Source: Flavobacterium sp. 245 (lineage in GTDB: Bacteria > Bacteroidota > Bacteroidia > Flavobacteriales > Flavobacteriaceae). From it: a stretch of DNA of 64,000 nt. Where the stretch lies: NCBI RefSeq assembly GCF_004362055.1, contig NZ_SNXB01000003.1:248001-312000 (forward strand), in the 5' to 3' direction. Shown here one piece after another: positions 27,621 to 37,620 of the stretch; position 1 is the stretch's first letter, and each line of letters opens with the position of its first letter. The notes beneath the pieces were generated by a model. The model saw only the letters and a list, made by a program, of their open reading frames with translations. It searched no databases and was not told the origin of the DNA. A program made the translations under genes and the position numbers.

Positions 27621-27730
27621 AATTAATTATATGACCGCCGCTGCTTCAATCAGCCGACGGCCATATTTACTAATTAATTTACAAAATTTTCTCTGGCGCA
27701 TCAACTAACCTTCAAATATGCACCAGAGAA
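27621..27730. repeat. Two successive inverted repeats between xylA and tal
   Basis: First: AATTAATTA (27621-27629) / TAATTAATT (27671-27679) with an inner ATATG / CATAT pairing. Second: TTCTCTGGCGCAT (27689-27701) / ATGCACCAGAGAA (27718-27730), one mismatch pair. They occupy most of the 363-bp gap 27465-27827 inside the catabolic unit. They may end part of the xylA message or protect it. No U-run makes them classical terminators. Confidence 0.55.
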
Positions 27731-27827
27731 GAAAAACTACAAAAAACAATCTTCAATTTCGATTTTATCGTTCAAAGTAAAACCGAAAATTATTTTATGT
27801 CATGCTGCATTTACAGCCTTTAATCAA

Positions 27828-29153
27828 TTAAATATATTGATTGATAATATTTTCAAACAATTCTTGTTTACCGCTCTGAAGTGTTAATTCTCCGTTTTGG
27901 TTTGCGATATCGTATAAATCTTTAAGTTTTAATTTTCCTTCTGCAAAATCTTTTCCTTTTCCTGCATCAAATGAACTGTATCTTTCTTTTCTTAATTTTT
28001 CATAAGGAGAAGAAGTGATGATTTTATCAGCAGTCAATAAAGCTCTTGCAAAAGTATCAGCTCCACCGATGTGCGCTAAGAAAACATCTTCTAAATCTGT
28101 AGAGTTTCTTCTGATTTTAGCATCAAAGTTAACTCCACCGCCTTGCAATCCGCCAGCTTTTAAGAAAACCAACATCGCTTCAGTAGTTTCTTGAATGTTG
28201 TTTGGGAACTGGTCTGTATCCCAACCATTTTGATAATCACCTCTGTTGGCATCAATACTTCCTAACATTCCTGCTTTTGCCGCAACTTCTAATTCGTGTT
28301 GGAAAGTGTGTTGTGCCAATGTAGCGTGGTTAACCTCAATATTGATTTTGAAATCTTTGTCTAAACCATATTCTTTTAAGAATCCAATTGCTGTTGCCGA
28401 GTCAAAATCGTATTGATGTTTTGATGGCTCCATAGGTTTTGGCTCAATAAAGAAAGTTCCTTTAAAACCTTGTGCTCTAGCGTAATCTCTAGACATAGTT
28501 AAGAATTGTGCCATGTGGTCTAATTCTCTTCCCATATCAGTGTTTAGCAAAGACATATAACCTTCTCTACCTCCCCAAAATACATAGTTTTCTCCATCTA
28601 AAGCAATTGTTGCGTCAAGTGCTAATTTTACTTGTCCTCCGGCTCTAGCTACTACATTAAAATCTGGATTTGTAGCCGCTCCGTTCATGAATCTTGGGTT
28701 TGAGAAACAGTTTGAAGTTCCCCAAAGCAATTTAATTCCAGATGCTGCTTTTTTCTCTTTTAAATATTCGGTAATGAATGCCAAACGTTTTTCTGATTCT
28801 GCGAAAGTTGCTCCTTCAGCGATCAAATCGTAATCGTGGAAACAGAAATAATCAAATCCCATTTTGCTGATGAATTCAAAAGCTGCATCTGCTTTATCTT
28901 TTGCAGCCTGATACGGATCTGATGACTGATCCCAAGCAAATTGCTGTGTTCCTGGTCCGAATGGATCGCTCCCTTGTCCGCAGAATGTATGCCAATACGC
29001 GATAGCAAATCTAAAGTGCTCACGCATTGTTTTTCCAGCCACAACTTGGTCTGGATTATAATATTTAAATGCCAATGGATTATCAGATTCCTTTCCTTCA
29101 AATTTAATTTGGCCAATACCTTTGTAGTATTCTTTATCTCCTAAAACTATCAT
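27828..29153 (-). CDS. xylA: Xylose isomerase
   Basis: A 441-aa cytoplasmic enzyme converting D-xylose to D-xylulose. Class II signature blocks are present: [15 protein letters not shown] with the catalytic His, [25 protein letters not shown] (metal-binding Glu and Lys), INVEVNHAT-like [11 protein letters not shown], and [19 protein letters not shown]. The length is normal. It starts 8 bp after xylB, with which it forms an operon. Confidence 0.97.
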   Translation of the reverse strand: MIVLGDKEYYKGIGQIKFEGKESDNPLAFKYYNPDQVVAGKTMREHFRFAIAYWHTFCGQGSDPFGPGTQQFAWDQSSDPYQAAKDKADAAFEFISKMGFDYFCFHDYDLIAEGATFAESEKRLAFITEYLKEKKAASGIKLLWGTSNCFSNPRFMNGAATNPDFNVVARAGGQVKLALDATIALDGENYVFWGGREGYMSLLNTDMGRELDHMAQFLTMSRDYARAQGFKGTFFIEPKPMEPSKHQYDFDSATAIGFLKEYGLDKDFKINIEVNHATLAQHTFQHELEVAAKAGMLGSIDANRGDYQNGWDTDQFPNNIQETTEAMLVFLKAGGLQGGGVNFDAKIRRNSTDLEDVFLAHIGGADTFARALLTADKIITSSPYEKLRKERYSSFDAGKGKDFAEGKLKLKDLYDIANQNGELTLQSGKQELFENIINQYI

Positions 29154-29161
29154 TTGTTCTT

Positions 29162-30643
29162 TTATTTAGTTGTTAATATTAATTCTAATTCTTGTTTCCA
29201 TTTTTTATAAGCCGCTTCATAAGGCGCTGCGTTGTGCAGTGGTAAAAACGTCATTACGTGATCGTTGTCACTAACATTAGCTCCAAATTTGCTATAATCA
29301 CCGTCTTTTAAACCAACTGCTCTTGCTGCACCGACTGCTCCGGTTGTATTATAAATTTCAATTTCGTGGCCAATTAAAGTCGCCACAGTATTTGAGAAAA
29401 TCTCCGAACGGAAAAGATTATCATTTCCTGCTCTTATGACATTAATCGTCGCATTATCATCTTTTAAGCATTCCATTCCGTACACAAATGAAAAAGCAAT
29501 TCCTTCAAGAGAAGCTCTAAACAAATGGGCACTATTATGAATATTTAAGTTCAGATTTAAGAAATGTGTTCCAATGTTTTTATTGTTGAACATACGCTCA
29601 GCACCATTTCCAAACGGAATCACGACAACACCATCTGAACCAACTTCAACATTCGAAGCTTTTTCATTCATAGCCTCGTAACTTTCGTTCCCCATATTAT
29701 TACGAAGCCATCTGTACTGAATTCCTGCTCCGTTAATATTCAAAAGTTTACCAATTCGAGGCGTTTCCAATTCGTAGTTTACGTGAACAAAATTGTTTAC
29801 TCTCGTACTTTTTCCAGATGACATTTCGCTTACCGCATAAAAAACGCCCGAAGTACCACCCGTAGCCGCCACTTCTCCCGGATTCAAAACATTCAAAGAC
29901 AATGCATTATTTGGCTGATCTCCTGCCCTGTACACAATCGGAATTCCTGCTGGAAGCCCAGATGCCGCCGAAGCTTGTTCCGTAACAACTCCTTGATTCG
30001 TAAAGTTCTCAACAATTTGTGGTGTCAAAGACTGATCGATTCCGTAATAATCCAAAAGCCAGTCGGCCACTTTATTTTCTTTATAATCCCAAAGCATTCC
30101 TTCAGACAAACCGTTTTTGGTCGTCGTTACTTCGCCTGTTAATTTCAAAGCGATGTAATCTCCCGGAAGCATGTATTTAGCAATTTTCTTGTAAACTTCA
30201 GGCTCATTTTCTTTCACCCATTTTAGTTTTGAAGCCGTAAAATTCCCTGGCGAATTCAATAAATGTTCCATGCACTTTTCTTCCCCAATTTCGGCGAAAG
30301 CCTTGTTTCCAATTTCAACCGCACGGCTGTCACACCAGATAATTGAATTTCTAAGCGCATTCCCAGCTTCATCCACAATCACCAATCCGTGCATTTGATA
30401 TGAAATACCAATTCCTTGAATTTTTGATGCATCAATATTAGCTTCACGAATGGCTCTTTTGGTTGCCGTACAAATGTACTGCCACCAAATTTCAGGGTCC
30501 TGCTCTGCCCAATCTGGGTGAATAGAAAGGATTTCCATTTCGTTCTGCGGTTCATTTAAAACGATTACTTTTTTGCCTGTTTCTGCTTCTACCAAGGCTG
30601 CCTTGACAGAAGAACTTCCAATATCATATCCGATATAATACAT
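29162..30643 (-). CDS. xylB: Xylulokinase
   Basis: An FGGY-family kinase (about 493 aa) phosphorylating D-xylulose. I use the ATG at 30643 ([15 protein letters not shown]) because it lies just before the phosphate-1 loop DIGSSSVK and 2 bp after the regulator's stop codon. An upstream start at 30688 would overlap the regulator and add 15 unlikely residues. Other marks are [39 protein letters not shown] and [16 protein letters not shown]. It lies between the GntR-type regulator and xylA. Confidence 0.96.
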   Translation of the reverse strand: MYYIGYDIGSSSVKAALVEAETGKKVIVLNEPQNEMEILSIHPDWAEQDPEIWWQYICTATKRAIREANIDASKIQGIGISYQMHGLVIVDEAGNALRNSIIWCDSRAVEIGNKAFAEIGEEKCMEHLLNSPGNFTASKLKWVKENEPEVYKKIAKYMLPGDYIALKLTGEVTTTKNGLSEGMLWDYKENKVADWLLDYYGIDQSLTPQIVENFTNQGVVTEQASAASGLPAGIPIVYRAGDQPNNALSLNVLNPGEVAATGGTSGVFYAVSEMSSGKSTRVNNFVHVNYELETPRIGKLLNINGAGIQYRWLRNNMGNESYEAMNEKASNVEVGSDGVVVIPFGNGAERMFNNKNIGTHFLNLNLNIHNSAHLFRASLEGIAFSFVYGMECLKDDNATINVIRAGNDNLFRSEIFSNTVATLIGHEIEIYNTTGAVGAARAVGLKDGDYSKFGANVSDNDHVMTFLPLHNAAPYEAAYKKWKQELELILTTK

Positions 30644-30645
30644 AC

Positions 30646-31656
30646 TTACAATGATTCTCTTATTATTAATTTTGTCGGCACATAACACTGCGTTTCTTCG
30701 TCATGCGTAATAAATGCCGCTGCTTTGGTTCCTATTTCTTTAAAATCAGTTGACACAACCGAAATTCCTTTATATATAAATTTCTTCATTGGCGTTTCGT
30801 TATACGACAAAAACCCAACGTCTTTTCCGGGTTCAAAATCTTTCTCTTTGCATTGCTCTAAAAAATACCCTAAAATCCTGTCACTTACACTGATATAAGC
30901 GATTCCTTTTTCAATATTGAACTTTTTAGGATCTGTAATAATCTCATATTCAAAATTGAAATCGGCACAAAATTTCTTGAAAAACTCCACCGTTTCATAC
31001 GGATGATTCGTAAAATCCGGATAAACAAATTTTATTTTTTTATACTTTTTAAACAAATCCACCGCTTCGATTAAAGCGTTATAAAAAGCTTTTCCAAAAT
31101 CCTGAAAAACATAATTACTAGTTTTATCAGCCTGAATATTCCAGTCAATCAAAAGCAATTTATCACTCGAAATTGCCGACAAAGTGGGAGCAATATCTGC
31201 ATGATCAAAATTCATCACCACATATTTATAATACTTCCCAATTCCGTTATTTATGATCGTCTTAAAAACATCAATATTATAATGATGAAACTGCACATCA
31301 ATAATCACATTCTCAGGCAAATTATTTACAACCGAATGATACAAAACCTCTTTATATGCCTTGAAAGTATCTAAAACCAAAAGCACTTTTCGCGTTTCGC
31401 CTGCCACATAATATCCTTTATTGGGCACCGAATCAATCACATTTTGATCCTTCAAAATGCTGTACGCCTTAAAAACCGTATCTCTCGACAGCTGATTATT
31501 TTTGCAAATCGCATTTACAGACGGCAGCAAATCGCCTTTCTGCAAAATATTCTCTGCAATCGCATTATTAATCCCATTTACCAACTGCTGGTATTTCGGA
31601 ATATCACTATCATGATTTATTGTAAATACAAATTTTTCTTGTTCTTCGTTTAGCAT
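30646..31656 (-). CDS. GntR-type regulator with a LacI-like sugar-sensing domain
   Basis: A 336-aa protein. Residues 15-85 form a GntR winged helix-turn-helix (PKYQQLVNGINNAIAEN, LPSVNAICKNNQLSRDTVFKAYSILKDQNVI). Residues 90-336 look like a periplasmic-binding-protein fold as in LacI/GntR sensors (RKVLLVLDTFKAYKEVLYHSV, VGFLSYNETPMKKFIY). It sits immediately upstream of xylBA, which makes it the probable xylose-responsive regulator. An 8-bp inverted repeat overlaps its start codon and may be its own operator. The CG-centred palindromes elsewhere in the locus look more like LacI-HTH targets and may belong to another protein. Confidence 0.85.
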   Translation of the reverse strand: MLNEEQEKFVFTINHDSDIPKYQQLVNGINNAIAENILQKGDLLPSVNAICKNNQLSRDTVFKAYSILKDQNVIDSVPNKGYYVAGETRKVLLVLDTFKAYKEVLYHSVVNNLPENVIIDVQFHHYNIDVFKTIINNGIGKYYKYVVMNFDHADIAPTLSAISSDKLLLIDWNIQADKTSNYVFQDFGKAFYNALIEAVDLFKKYKKIKFVYPDFTNHPYETVEFFKKFCADFNFEYEIITDPKKFNIEKGIAYISVSDRILGYFLEQCKEKDFEPGKDVGFLSYNETPMKKFIYKGISVVSTDFKEIGTKAAAFITHDEETQCYVPTKLIIRESL

Positions 31657-31683
31657 ACTGTTCCGTTCTGTTCTGGTATGCTA
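31651..31683 (-). promoter_or_regulatory. Inverted repeat overlapping the start of the GntR-type regulator
   Basis: TAGCATAC (31651-31658) and GTATGCTA (31676-31683) are perfect 8-bp arms with a 17-bp spacer containing GTTC direct repeats (TGTTCCGTTCTGTTCTG). The start codon (31654-31656) lies inside the proximal arm. This geometry fits autorepression. Confidence 0.5.
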
Positions 31684-31763
31684 AAATAAGTAAATTTCTT
31701 TTACAAAAAATTCTTTTTGACATTAAAATTGTTATTTTTTTTAGCTGTTTTATTCTAATAATT

Positions 31764-31961
31764 TGGGCGTGCCCCTCCGGGTCGGGCTATTCGTTGCAAG
31801 TCCTCGCACTTCCTTCGTCAGGCTCCGGGCTTTCCACTGCTATCCCTCACGCAAACCGGTTTCAAAAGACACATTCTTGTCATTGCGAGGAACGAAGCAA
31901 CCTCACTTGCTATTTCAATTCGTGCTTCCCGTTATGAGATTGCTTCGTTCCTCGCATGACA
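31764..31961. repeat. GC-rich flavobacterial repeat plus palindromic element, family B
   Basis: The segment 31764-31857 (CCTCCGGGTCGGGCTATTCG ... CTATCCCTCACGC) is notably GC-rich against its surroundings and resembles a dispersed repeat I know from Flavobacterium genomes. It is followed by an inverted repeat of about 22 bp, 31878-31900 (TGTCATTGCGAGGAACGAAG) and 31940-31961. The reading frame across it is an artefact. These fill the 325-bp gap 31657-31981 together with the regulator's promoter. Confidence 0.7.
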
Positions 31962-31981
31962 AAGCTGGATGTATATCTTCA

Positions 31982-33718
31982 TTAAAAATGCTCATTCGAC
32001 GCATACATCGCCAAATACGTCCCCACAAATCCGCCCGCTTCTTTTGTACTTAAAATTGATCCGTCAACGTCTTTGATTAACAAATTCCACTTTTCTTTTT
32101 CCTTCGTTTTAAAATAAAAACTATACAATTTTCGGTTTCCTTCAATTTTTACAAATAATACTTTATCAGTATCTAAAAGCTCTTTTTTTGCAATAATTTC
32201 GGGCTTTCCGTTATTGATTTTACCTGCTGTTTTTTCTACAAAAACTTCTAATTTATTAGCAGTATTGAGACGTTTTCCAACTAAAAAATAATGCTTTTCA
32301 TTTTGAAAGGCAGTCAAACCTGCAACCGTCAAATTATCTTTTGGATTAAACTCCAATTTTACAGAGGCTTCAAATTTCAAATGCTGTTGTCTTCTCCCAA
32401 TAAAAGAAAAATTGGTTTCTGTATGAATCGATTCTTTTCTTGGCTTTATTACTAATTTCCCGTTAGTTAATTCATACCATTTTTCAGAAGGCGTTCTGAT
32501 GAAATTCCATTTTAAGCCCAATTCCTTCGAATCAAAATTATCTTGCCATGTAAAATTCCCATTATTCGGTTCTATTTTTTCTTTTGAAAGAGGAAGATTC
32601 GGACGCTTATTTTTCATCGGAAGCGGTTCGTTCCCTCCTTTAATTTCTGGCCAGCCGTTTTTCCATTCAACCGGCATCATAAACGTTTCTCGTCCAGTAT
32701 TGTATAAATCGCCTTCATAAGGTCGGCATCCCAAAAATACAGCCCACCAATCACCGTTTGGCAATTCTACAAAATCAGCATGACCAGTAGTCGAAACTAA
32801 ATTTTTACGATTCGGATCTAAATGCGACTGCGTCAAAATCGGATTTGAAGCATAACTTTCATAGGGACCATAAACATTCTTACTTCTAAAAACAACTTCT
32901 GAATGATTAAAACCTGTTCCGCCTTGTGCGCAAATCATATAATAAAATCCGTCTTTTTTAAATACGTGCGGACCTTCAATCCAAACTGGCTTTTTAGCCA
33001 TATCAGTTCCGCCATTAATAACTAATTTCGGTTCTGTTATGATTTTCTGTTTTTCCAAATCATACTCCAACATATAGATGGCGCGATGTCCATCGTGAAG
33101 CGAAATATTATTTGGCGGAGGTCCGTTGTGCGTCATATAAACCTTTCCATCTTCATCAAAGAAAATATCCGGGTCGATTCCATTAACTTCAGGAAGTTTA
33201 ATTGGATTTGACCAAGGTCCAGCTGGATTTTTAGCCGTTACGACAAAATTACCGACACCACTAACATTGGTACAAATGACATAAAAAATGCCTTTATTAT
33301 ATCGGATTGTCGGTGCGTACATACCGCCTGATAATCTAGAATTTCCAAAATCAGCCTGTTCACGACGGTTTATGATGTTTCCTATTTGCTTCCAGTTTAC
33401 CAAATCTGTACTTTCAAAAATGGGAAGACTTGGAAAGTAACAAAAAGAAGAATTTACCAAATAAAACTTTCCGTCTGCACTGCAAATTGTGGGATCTGGA
33501 TAAAATCCAGCCAAAATTGGATTTAAATATTCCTCTTCTGATTTCGAAATAGCAACATACGCATCTTCTTTTCCTTGATAATTAAACCAGTCAAAAACAG
33601 CAACATTTTCTTGAACAACCGGTTGTGGTTTCAGGAAAATTTTTTTACATGCCATTACACTAACCATAGAAAAGGTTAACACTGTAATTTTTAAACTAGC
33701 TGTTTTTAAGTCAATCAT
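31982..33718 (-). CDS. GH43 beta-xylosidase/arabinofuranosidase lipoprotein
   Basis: A 578-aa lipoprotein (VSVMAC, Cys 24). The five-bladed GH43 propeller starts at NPILAGFYPDPTIC (general base Asp), continues with GIDPDIFFDEDG (pKa-modulating Asp) and WIEGPHVFKKDGFYYM (acid Glu). The C-terminal 190 residues (NFTWQDNFDSKELGLKWNF onward) form the concanavalin-like beta-sandwich typical of this GH43 group of about 540 aa. It should cut xylosyl or arabinosyl ends from xylan fragments in the periplasm or at the surface. A copy of the locus palindrome lies in its 5' coding part. It follows a second GH43 by 29 bp. Confidence 0.9.
   Translation of the reverse strand: MIDLKTASLKITVLTFSMVSVMACKKIFLKPQPVVQENVAVFDWFNYQGKEDAYVAISKSEEEYLNPILAGFYPDPTICSADGKFYLVNSSFCYFPSLPIFESTDLVNWKQIGNIINRREQADFGNSRLSGGMYAPTIRYNKGIFYVICTNVSGVGNFVVTAKNPAGPWSNPIKLPEVNGIDPDIFFDEDGKVYMTHNGPPPNNISLHDGHRAIYMLEYDLEKQKIITEPKLVINGGTDMAKKPVWIEGPHVFKKDGFYYMICAQGGTGFNHSEVVFRSKNVYGPYESYASNPILTQSHLDPNRKNLVSTTGHADFVELPNGDWWAVFLGCRPYEGDLYNTGRETFMMPVEWKNGWPEIKGGNEPLPMKNKRPNLPLSKEKIEPNNGNFTWQDNFDSKELGLKWNFIRTPSEKWYELTNGKLVIKPRKESIHTETNFSFIGRRQQHLKFEASVKLEFNPKDNLTVAGLTAFQNEKHYFLVGKRLNTANKLEVFVEKTAGKINNGKPEIIAKKELLDTDKVLFVKIEGNRKLYSFYFKTKEKEKWNLLIKDVDGSILSTKEAGGFVGTYLAMYASNEHF
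33615..33626. promoter_or_regulatory. Operator-like palindrome inside a GH43 coding sequence
   Basis: ACAACCGGTTGT is a perfect 12-bp palindrome identical to the centre of the susC operator, 93 bp into the coding region of the GH43 gene. It encodes part of the linker after the lipobox, where protein constraint is low. It could act as a roadblock or secondary operator. Confidence 0.45.
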
Positions 33719-33747
33719 CTTCAGAATTAATTTTGAAAATCGTCTGT

Positions 33748-34770
33748 TTAATCTTCTTTATATGGATCTATCGTTATAATCGAACCATCGGCATTATATT
33801 CAATTTTGGTCACTTTTATAGACCTCAAATGTGTTACTCCTTTTGACAAACTCGAATCATGGTAAAACAAATACCATTCGCCATTTATTTCGCAGATTGA
33901 ATGATGCGAAGTCCATCCAACAACCGGATTTAAAATTCTTCCTTGATACGTAAAAGGTCCGTAAGGATTGTCACCAATTGCATAACAAATGAAATGCGTA
34001 TCACCTGTTGAATAGGAGAAATAATATTTTCCGTTGTATTTATGAACCCATGACGCTTCAAAAAAACGACGATCGTTATCGCCAGCCAGAAGTTCCTTTC
34101 CGTTTTCATCGAGAATTTTAATCTCTTTTGGCTCTTCTGCAAACTCTTTCATATCATCTGTCAGCAAAGCCACAATTGGACCTAATGCTGTTTCATTTGC
34201 CTGCGGCTCTTCATTTGATTTATCATAAATATTGTTTCTATATTTTTGAAGCTGGCCTCCCCAAATTCCTCCAAAATAAATATAAAACTTTCCGTCATGA
34301 TCTTCAAAAACAGCCGGATCGATACTATAACTGCCTTTTATGGCATTTTCTTCGGGCTTAAAAGGCCCCGTTGGAGAATCGCTTACCGCAACACCAATTT
34401 GAAAAATTCCGTCAGCACGTTTTGCTGGAAAATACAAATAATACTTGCCATTTTTACAAGCTGCATCTGGAGCCCACATTTGTCGCACGGCCCAAGAAAC
34501 ATCATCAACATGAAGTGCTACGCCATGATCTACAGCTTCTGCATCAACATTATCCATTGAAATAACGTGATAATCCTCCATTCCAAAATGGTCGCCATTA
34601 TCATTAAACGGAATTCCTGCATCAATATCATGCGATGGATAGATATATATTTTGCCGTTAAAAACGTGTGCTGATGGATCAGCGGTATAAATATGATTTA
34701 CTAATGGATTTGAAATCGCGCGCTTCTCTAACGCAACAAAGTCAATGTTTTCAATACTATCTTCAGGCAT
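33748..34770 (-). CDS. GH43 glycosidase, probably cytoplasmic
   Basis: A 340-aa single-domain GH43 without a signal peptide. It starts NPLVNHIYTADPSAHVF with the base Asp in TADPSA, has MWAPDAACKNGKYYLYFPA and SIDPAVFEDHDGKFYIYFGG (second Asp), and SWVHKYNGKYYFSYSTGD. The acid Glu probably lies in FFEASWV. The lack of export signal, and the neighbouring sugar symporter 28 bp upstream, suggest it hydrolyses imported xylo- or arabinoxylo-oligosaccharides inside the cell. Confidence 0.88.
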   Translation of the reverse strand: MPEDSIENIDFVALEKRAISNPLVNHIYTADPSAHVFNGKIYIYPSHDIDAGIPFNDNGDHFGMEDYHVISMDNVDAEAVDHGVALHVDDVSWAVRQMWAPDAACKNGKYYLYFPAKRADGIFQIGVAVSDSPTGPFKPEENAIKGSYSIDPAVFEDHDGKFYIYFGGIWGGQLQKYRNNIYDKSNEEPQANETALGPIVALLTDDMKEFAEEPKEIKILDENGKELLAGDNDRRFFEASWVHKYNGKYYFSYSTGDTHFICYAIGDNPYGPFTYQGRILNPVVGWTSHHSICEINGEWYLFYHDSSLSKGVTHLRSIKVTKIEYNADGSIITIDPYKED

Positions 34771-34798
34771 ATTCTCTTTTTTTATTTTTTTTTATACA

Positions 34799-36232
34799 CT
34801 AAACTCTTCTTTCTTTTAAATCAGATTCAATCTGCACTTCCATTTTCTTGTCAATTTTGTAGAAAAACAATAATCCAACACCAATAAGGAAAGGTATTGC
34901 TGGAAAAACGCTTACAAGAAGTTTAATTCCGTTTATAGCTATATCACTCTGTTGTGCAGCATTTGGCACATAATTAAAATAACCTAATAATGAAGTTGTC
35001 AAAGCGCCTCCAATACTCAAACCTGCTTTTAAACCTACCATCATGGCAGAGAAAATAATTGCAGTTGCTCTACGGTTATTGAGCCATTCTGAGTAATCGG
35101 CAACATCGGCAATCATCGCCCAAAGAATTGGGATTGTTATTCCATAGAAAAATCCATGCAGAATTTGGGAGAAAAATATAAAGCTGATGGATGTTGACGG
35201 AAAGAAATAAAAAGCGATGATAAAAAGTGTCGAAATGAATAAAAACAAACCGAACACATTTCGCTTTCCGTATTTATCGGCAAGGCCTTTAGACAAGGTA
35301 ATTCCGACTATCATAAAGATAATACCTCCAGCATTAAACAATCCAAATCCGGCTGAAACAGGATCATTCCCAAAATGATTCAAACCAATATTTGATAAAG
35401 TATCCAAAATAGGCTGAATAAAAACTGCTAATTGCTCTTTATCTACATAATTTTCAAAATAATATACATACGATCCGCCTTTCATTGCCAGCGTGATAAA
35501 AACCAAAGTCGTAAGTGAAAGCATGATTACCCAAGGTCTGTTTTTGGCCAAGTCGCTTAAATCTTCTTTTACACTTGATTTTTGTTCCGGCTTTGGAATA
35601 ATTCTTTCTTTTGTCGTCAAAAACGTGATTAAAAGCATGATGGTTCCGATAATCGCTAAAACCGTCATAACTTTTTCAATACCAATTGCTTTATCTCCGT
35701 TTCCGGCACTTTTTATAATTCCGAGCATAAATACCTGAACAAAAAACTGCGCAAACATAACCGCCACAAATCGATAGGAAGACATACTGTTACGTTCGCC
35801 CATATCACCAGTAATGACACCGCTTAAAGCTGAATAAGGCAAATTGTTTCCTGCATAAAAAAGCAATAATAAACTATACGTCACTACAGCATAAATTACT
35901 TTGCCCTGATAAGAAAAATTTGGTGTTGTAAAAGCTAGCAATGCAATTACTCCTAAGGGCACGGCAGTCCATAAAATCCAAGGTCTGAATTTTCCCCATT
36001 TAGTACTGGTTCTGTCGGCCAAAACACCAATAATAGGGTTAAAAATAAAAGCCGCAATTAAACCTACAACCAGCATTATTATAGAAGAATGGGCTGGCGA
36101 TAATCCGTAAATATCAGTATAAAAATACGCCAAATAAGTCATCAAAGTTTGAAAGACTAAATTGGCCGCAAGGTCGCCTAAGCTGTATCCAATTTTTTCT
36201 TTTATGGATAATTTTTGGGAATTAAAATTCAT
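34799..36232 (-). CDS. GPH-family (MFS_2) sugar:cation symporter
   Basis: An inner-membrane transporter of about 477 aa with 12 hydrophobic segments. I use the ATG at 36232 (MNFNSQKLSIKEKIGYSLGDLA), because KIGYSLGDLAANL is the usual family N-terminus. A longer reading begins at a TTG (36319). ADRTSTKWGKFRPWILWTAVPLG is the MelB/XynT-type loop 2-3 signature. It probably imports xylo-oligosaccharides or xylose with a cation. An operator-like site lies about 105 bp upstream, so this gene likely starts a transcription unit with the two GH43 genes. Confidence 0.92.
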   Translation of the reverse strand: MNFNSQKLSIKEKIGYSLGDLAANLVFQTLMTYLAYFYTDIYGLSPAHSSIIMLVVGLIAAFIFNPIIGVLADRTSTKWGKFRPWILWTAVPLGVIALLAFTTPNFSYQGKVIYAVVTYSLLLLFYAGNNLPYSALSGVITGDMGERNSMSSYRFVAVMFAQFFVQVFMLGIIKSAGNGDKAIGIEKVMTVLAIIGTIMLLITFLTTKERIIPKPEQKSSVKEDLSDLAKNRPWVIMLSLTTLVFITLAMKGGSYVYYFENYVDKEQLAVFIQPILDTLSNIGLNHFGNDPVSAGFGLFNAGGIIFMIVGITLSKGLADKYGKRNVFGLFLFISTLFIIAFYFFPSTSISFIFFSQILHGFFYGITIPILWAMIADVADYSEWLNNRRATAIIFSAMMVGLKAGLSIGGALTTSLLGYFNYVPNAAQQSDIAINGIKLLVSVFPAIPFLIGVGLLFFYKIDKKMEVQIESDLKERRV

Positions 36233-36334
36233 TATTGGTTCGTGGTTATTTTGGTTAATTTTACAATCAGCACCTACAAAGATTTTGATTATATTAGTTA
36301 GCTCTTGTACTGATTTCAAAAGGTTTCCGCTTAA

Positions 36335-36348
36335 GCAATCGGTTGTGT
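36335..36348 (-). promoter_or_regulatory. Operator-like palindrome upstream of the symporter unit
   Basis: GCAATCGGTTGTG matches the core CAAYCGGTTG of the susC operator, with one mismatched pair. It is followed by TGTAAAT, similar to the flank at the other sites. It lies in the region between the GH10 gene and the symporter. Confidence 0.6.
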
Positions 36349-36453
36349 AAATTTAGTAAAAAAAATATACCATCCAAATTTACTTTGCTTTATTACATTA
36401 TTTTCAAAAAAACAGTCTTCAGGCATTCTCAATAAATAGAATTCACACCTTTT

Positions 36454-37563
36454 TTACTCTTTTTTCTCCTTAACTTGCAGTATACTGTCGTACGCTTTTT
36501 TATGTTTCAATTGAGCATCAAATGGCAAAGGATAATTTGTTCTACCTTTTATAGGCCAGTCATTTAACCAAGATTGTCCGTCATGAACACCCCAAAAAGT
36601 AACTCTGCTTATTTTGTCTTTATGCTTTAAAAATAATTTAAAAATAGAAGCATAACGTTCTGCTAATTTATTCTGAATAGAATCTGGCAATGCCTTTGGA
36701 TATGGATTCATTTTTTCATTTCCTTCAAATTTCTGATTCACGTCAGCTCCTTTTAAATCCCACGGATTTGGTAATACTGTGATATCTAATTCTGTAAATG
36801 CAACTTTAATTCCTAAAGCCGAATATTCTAAAATACTTTTTTCAATTTCTTCTATTGAAGGGCTTGCTAATCGCCAATGGCCTTGAATTCCAACTCCATC
36901 AATTTTTCCGCCTGCTGCTTTTATTTTTTTGATCAAAGCAATTGCTCCGGCTCTTTTTGCTGGTTCTTCGATATTATAATCATTGTAATACAAATCAACT
37001 TTTGGATCTGCTTTTGCTGCTAATTTAAAAGCATCAACTAAATATTGTTCTCCCAGTGTATTCAAAAAAACCGATTTTCTTAAGGTTCCGTCATCGTTTA
37101 AAGCTTCATTGACAACATCCCAAGAATCAATTCTTCCTTTATATTTTGAGACAATTGTCGTGATATGATCTTTCATAAAAGCTTTCATCTCGGTGCTGTC
37201 TTTTATTTTTTCCATCCAAGGAGCCAATTGGCTGTGCCAAATCAAAGTATGTCCGTGAACAAACATTTTATTTTTTTCGCCATAAGCAACAAATTTATCT
37301 GCTAATGTAAAATCATACTTATCCTTTTGCGGATGCACAAACATTGATTTCATGATATTTTCCGCAGTGATAGCATTAAATTCTTTTTTAATCAATGAAT
37401 CTTCTTTGGTATTTTTTTCTTGAATTTGGTCTGCGCTTAAAGCCGTACCAATATAAAAATCATTTTTATAGGCATCTTTTAACGACAGCGATTCTTTTTT
37501 GGAAGAACAGCTTACCATCAACAACGTTGCGACGGCAAACACATAAGGGTTAATAAATTTCAT
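36454..37563 (-). CDS. GH10 endo-beta-1,4-xylanase lipoprotein
   Basis: A 369-aa lipoprotein (LLMVSC, Cys 19) consisting of one GH10 barrel. The acid/base is E153 in DVVNEAL, and the nucleophile is E258 in AFTELDI. NAITAENIMKSMFVHP, HGHTLIWHSQLAPWM, YYNDYNIEEP and VTFWGVHDGQSWLND are standard GH10 segments. There is no carbohydrate-binding module. It cuts glucuronoxylan or arabinoxylan at the cell surface or in the periplasm to give oligosaccharides for SusCD or the symporter. Confidence 0.95.
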   Translation of the reverse strand: MKFINPYVFAVATLLMVSCSSKKESLSLKDAYKNDFYIGTALSADQIQEKNTKEDSLIKKEFNAITAENIMKSMFVHPQKDKYDFTLADKFVAYGEKNKMFVHGHTLIWHSQLAPWMEKIKDSTEMKAFMKDHITTIVSKYKGRIDSWDVVNEALNDDGTLRKSVFLNTLGEQYLVDAFKLAAKADPKVDLYYNDYNIEEPAKRAGAIALIKKIKAAGGKIDGVGIQGHWRLASPSIEEIEKSILEYSALGIKVAFTELDITVLPNPWDLKGADVNQKFEGNEKMNPYPKALPDSIQNKLAERYASIFKLFLKHKDKISRVTFWGVHDGQSWLNDWPIKGRTNYPLPFDAQLKHKKAYDSILQVKEKKE

Positions 37564-37620
37564 ATTTTGTGGTTTTAATAGTTAATAGTTTTTTTCTTTT
37601 TTAGAAATTATTCTCAATCT

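Noticed and set aside
31763..32053. 96-aa open frame on the plus strand
   Set aside because: It runs through a GC-rich dispersed repeat and then into the 3' end of the GH43 gene on the opposite strand. The peptide is Arg/Ser-rich without domain features.
33930..34560. Several frames of 64-104 aa opposite or across the cytoplasmic GH43 gene
   Set aside because: Shadows of a gene with clear GH43 motifs.
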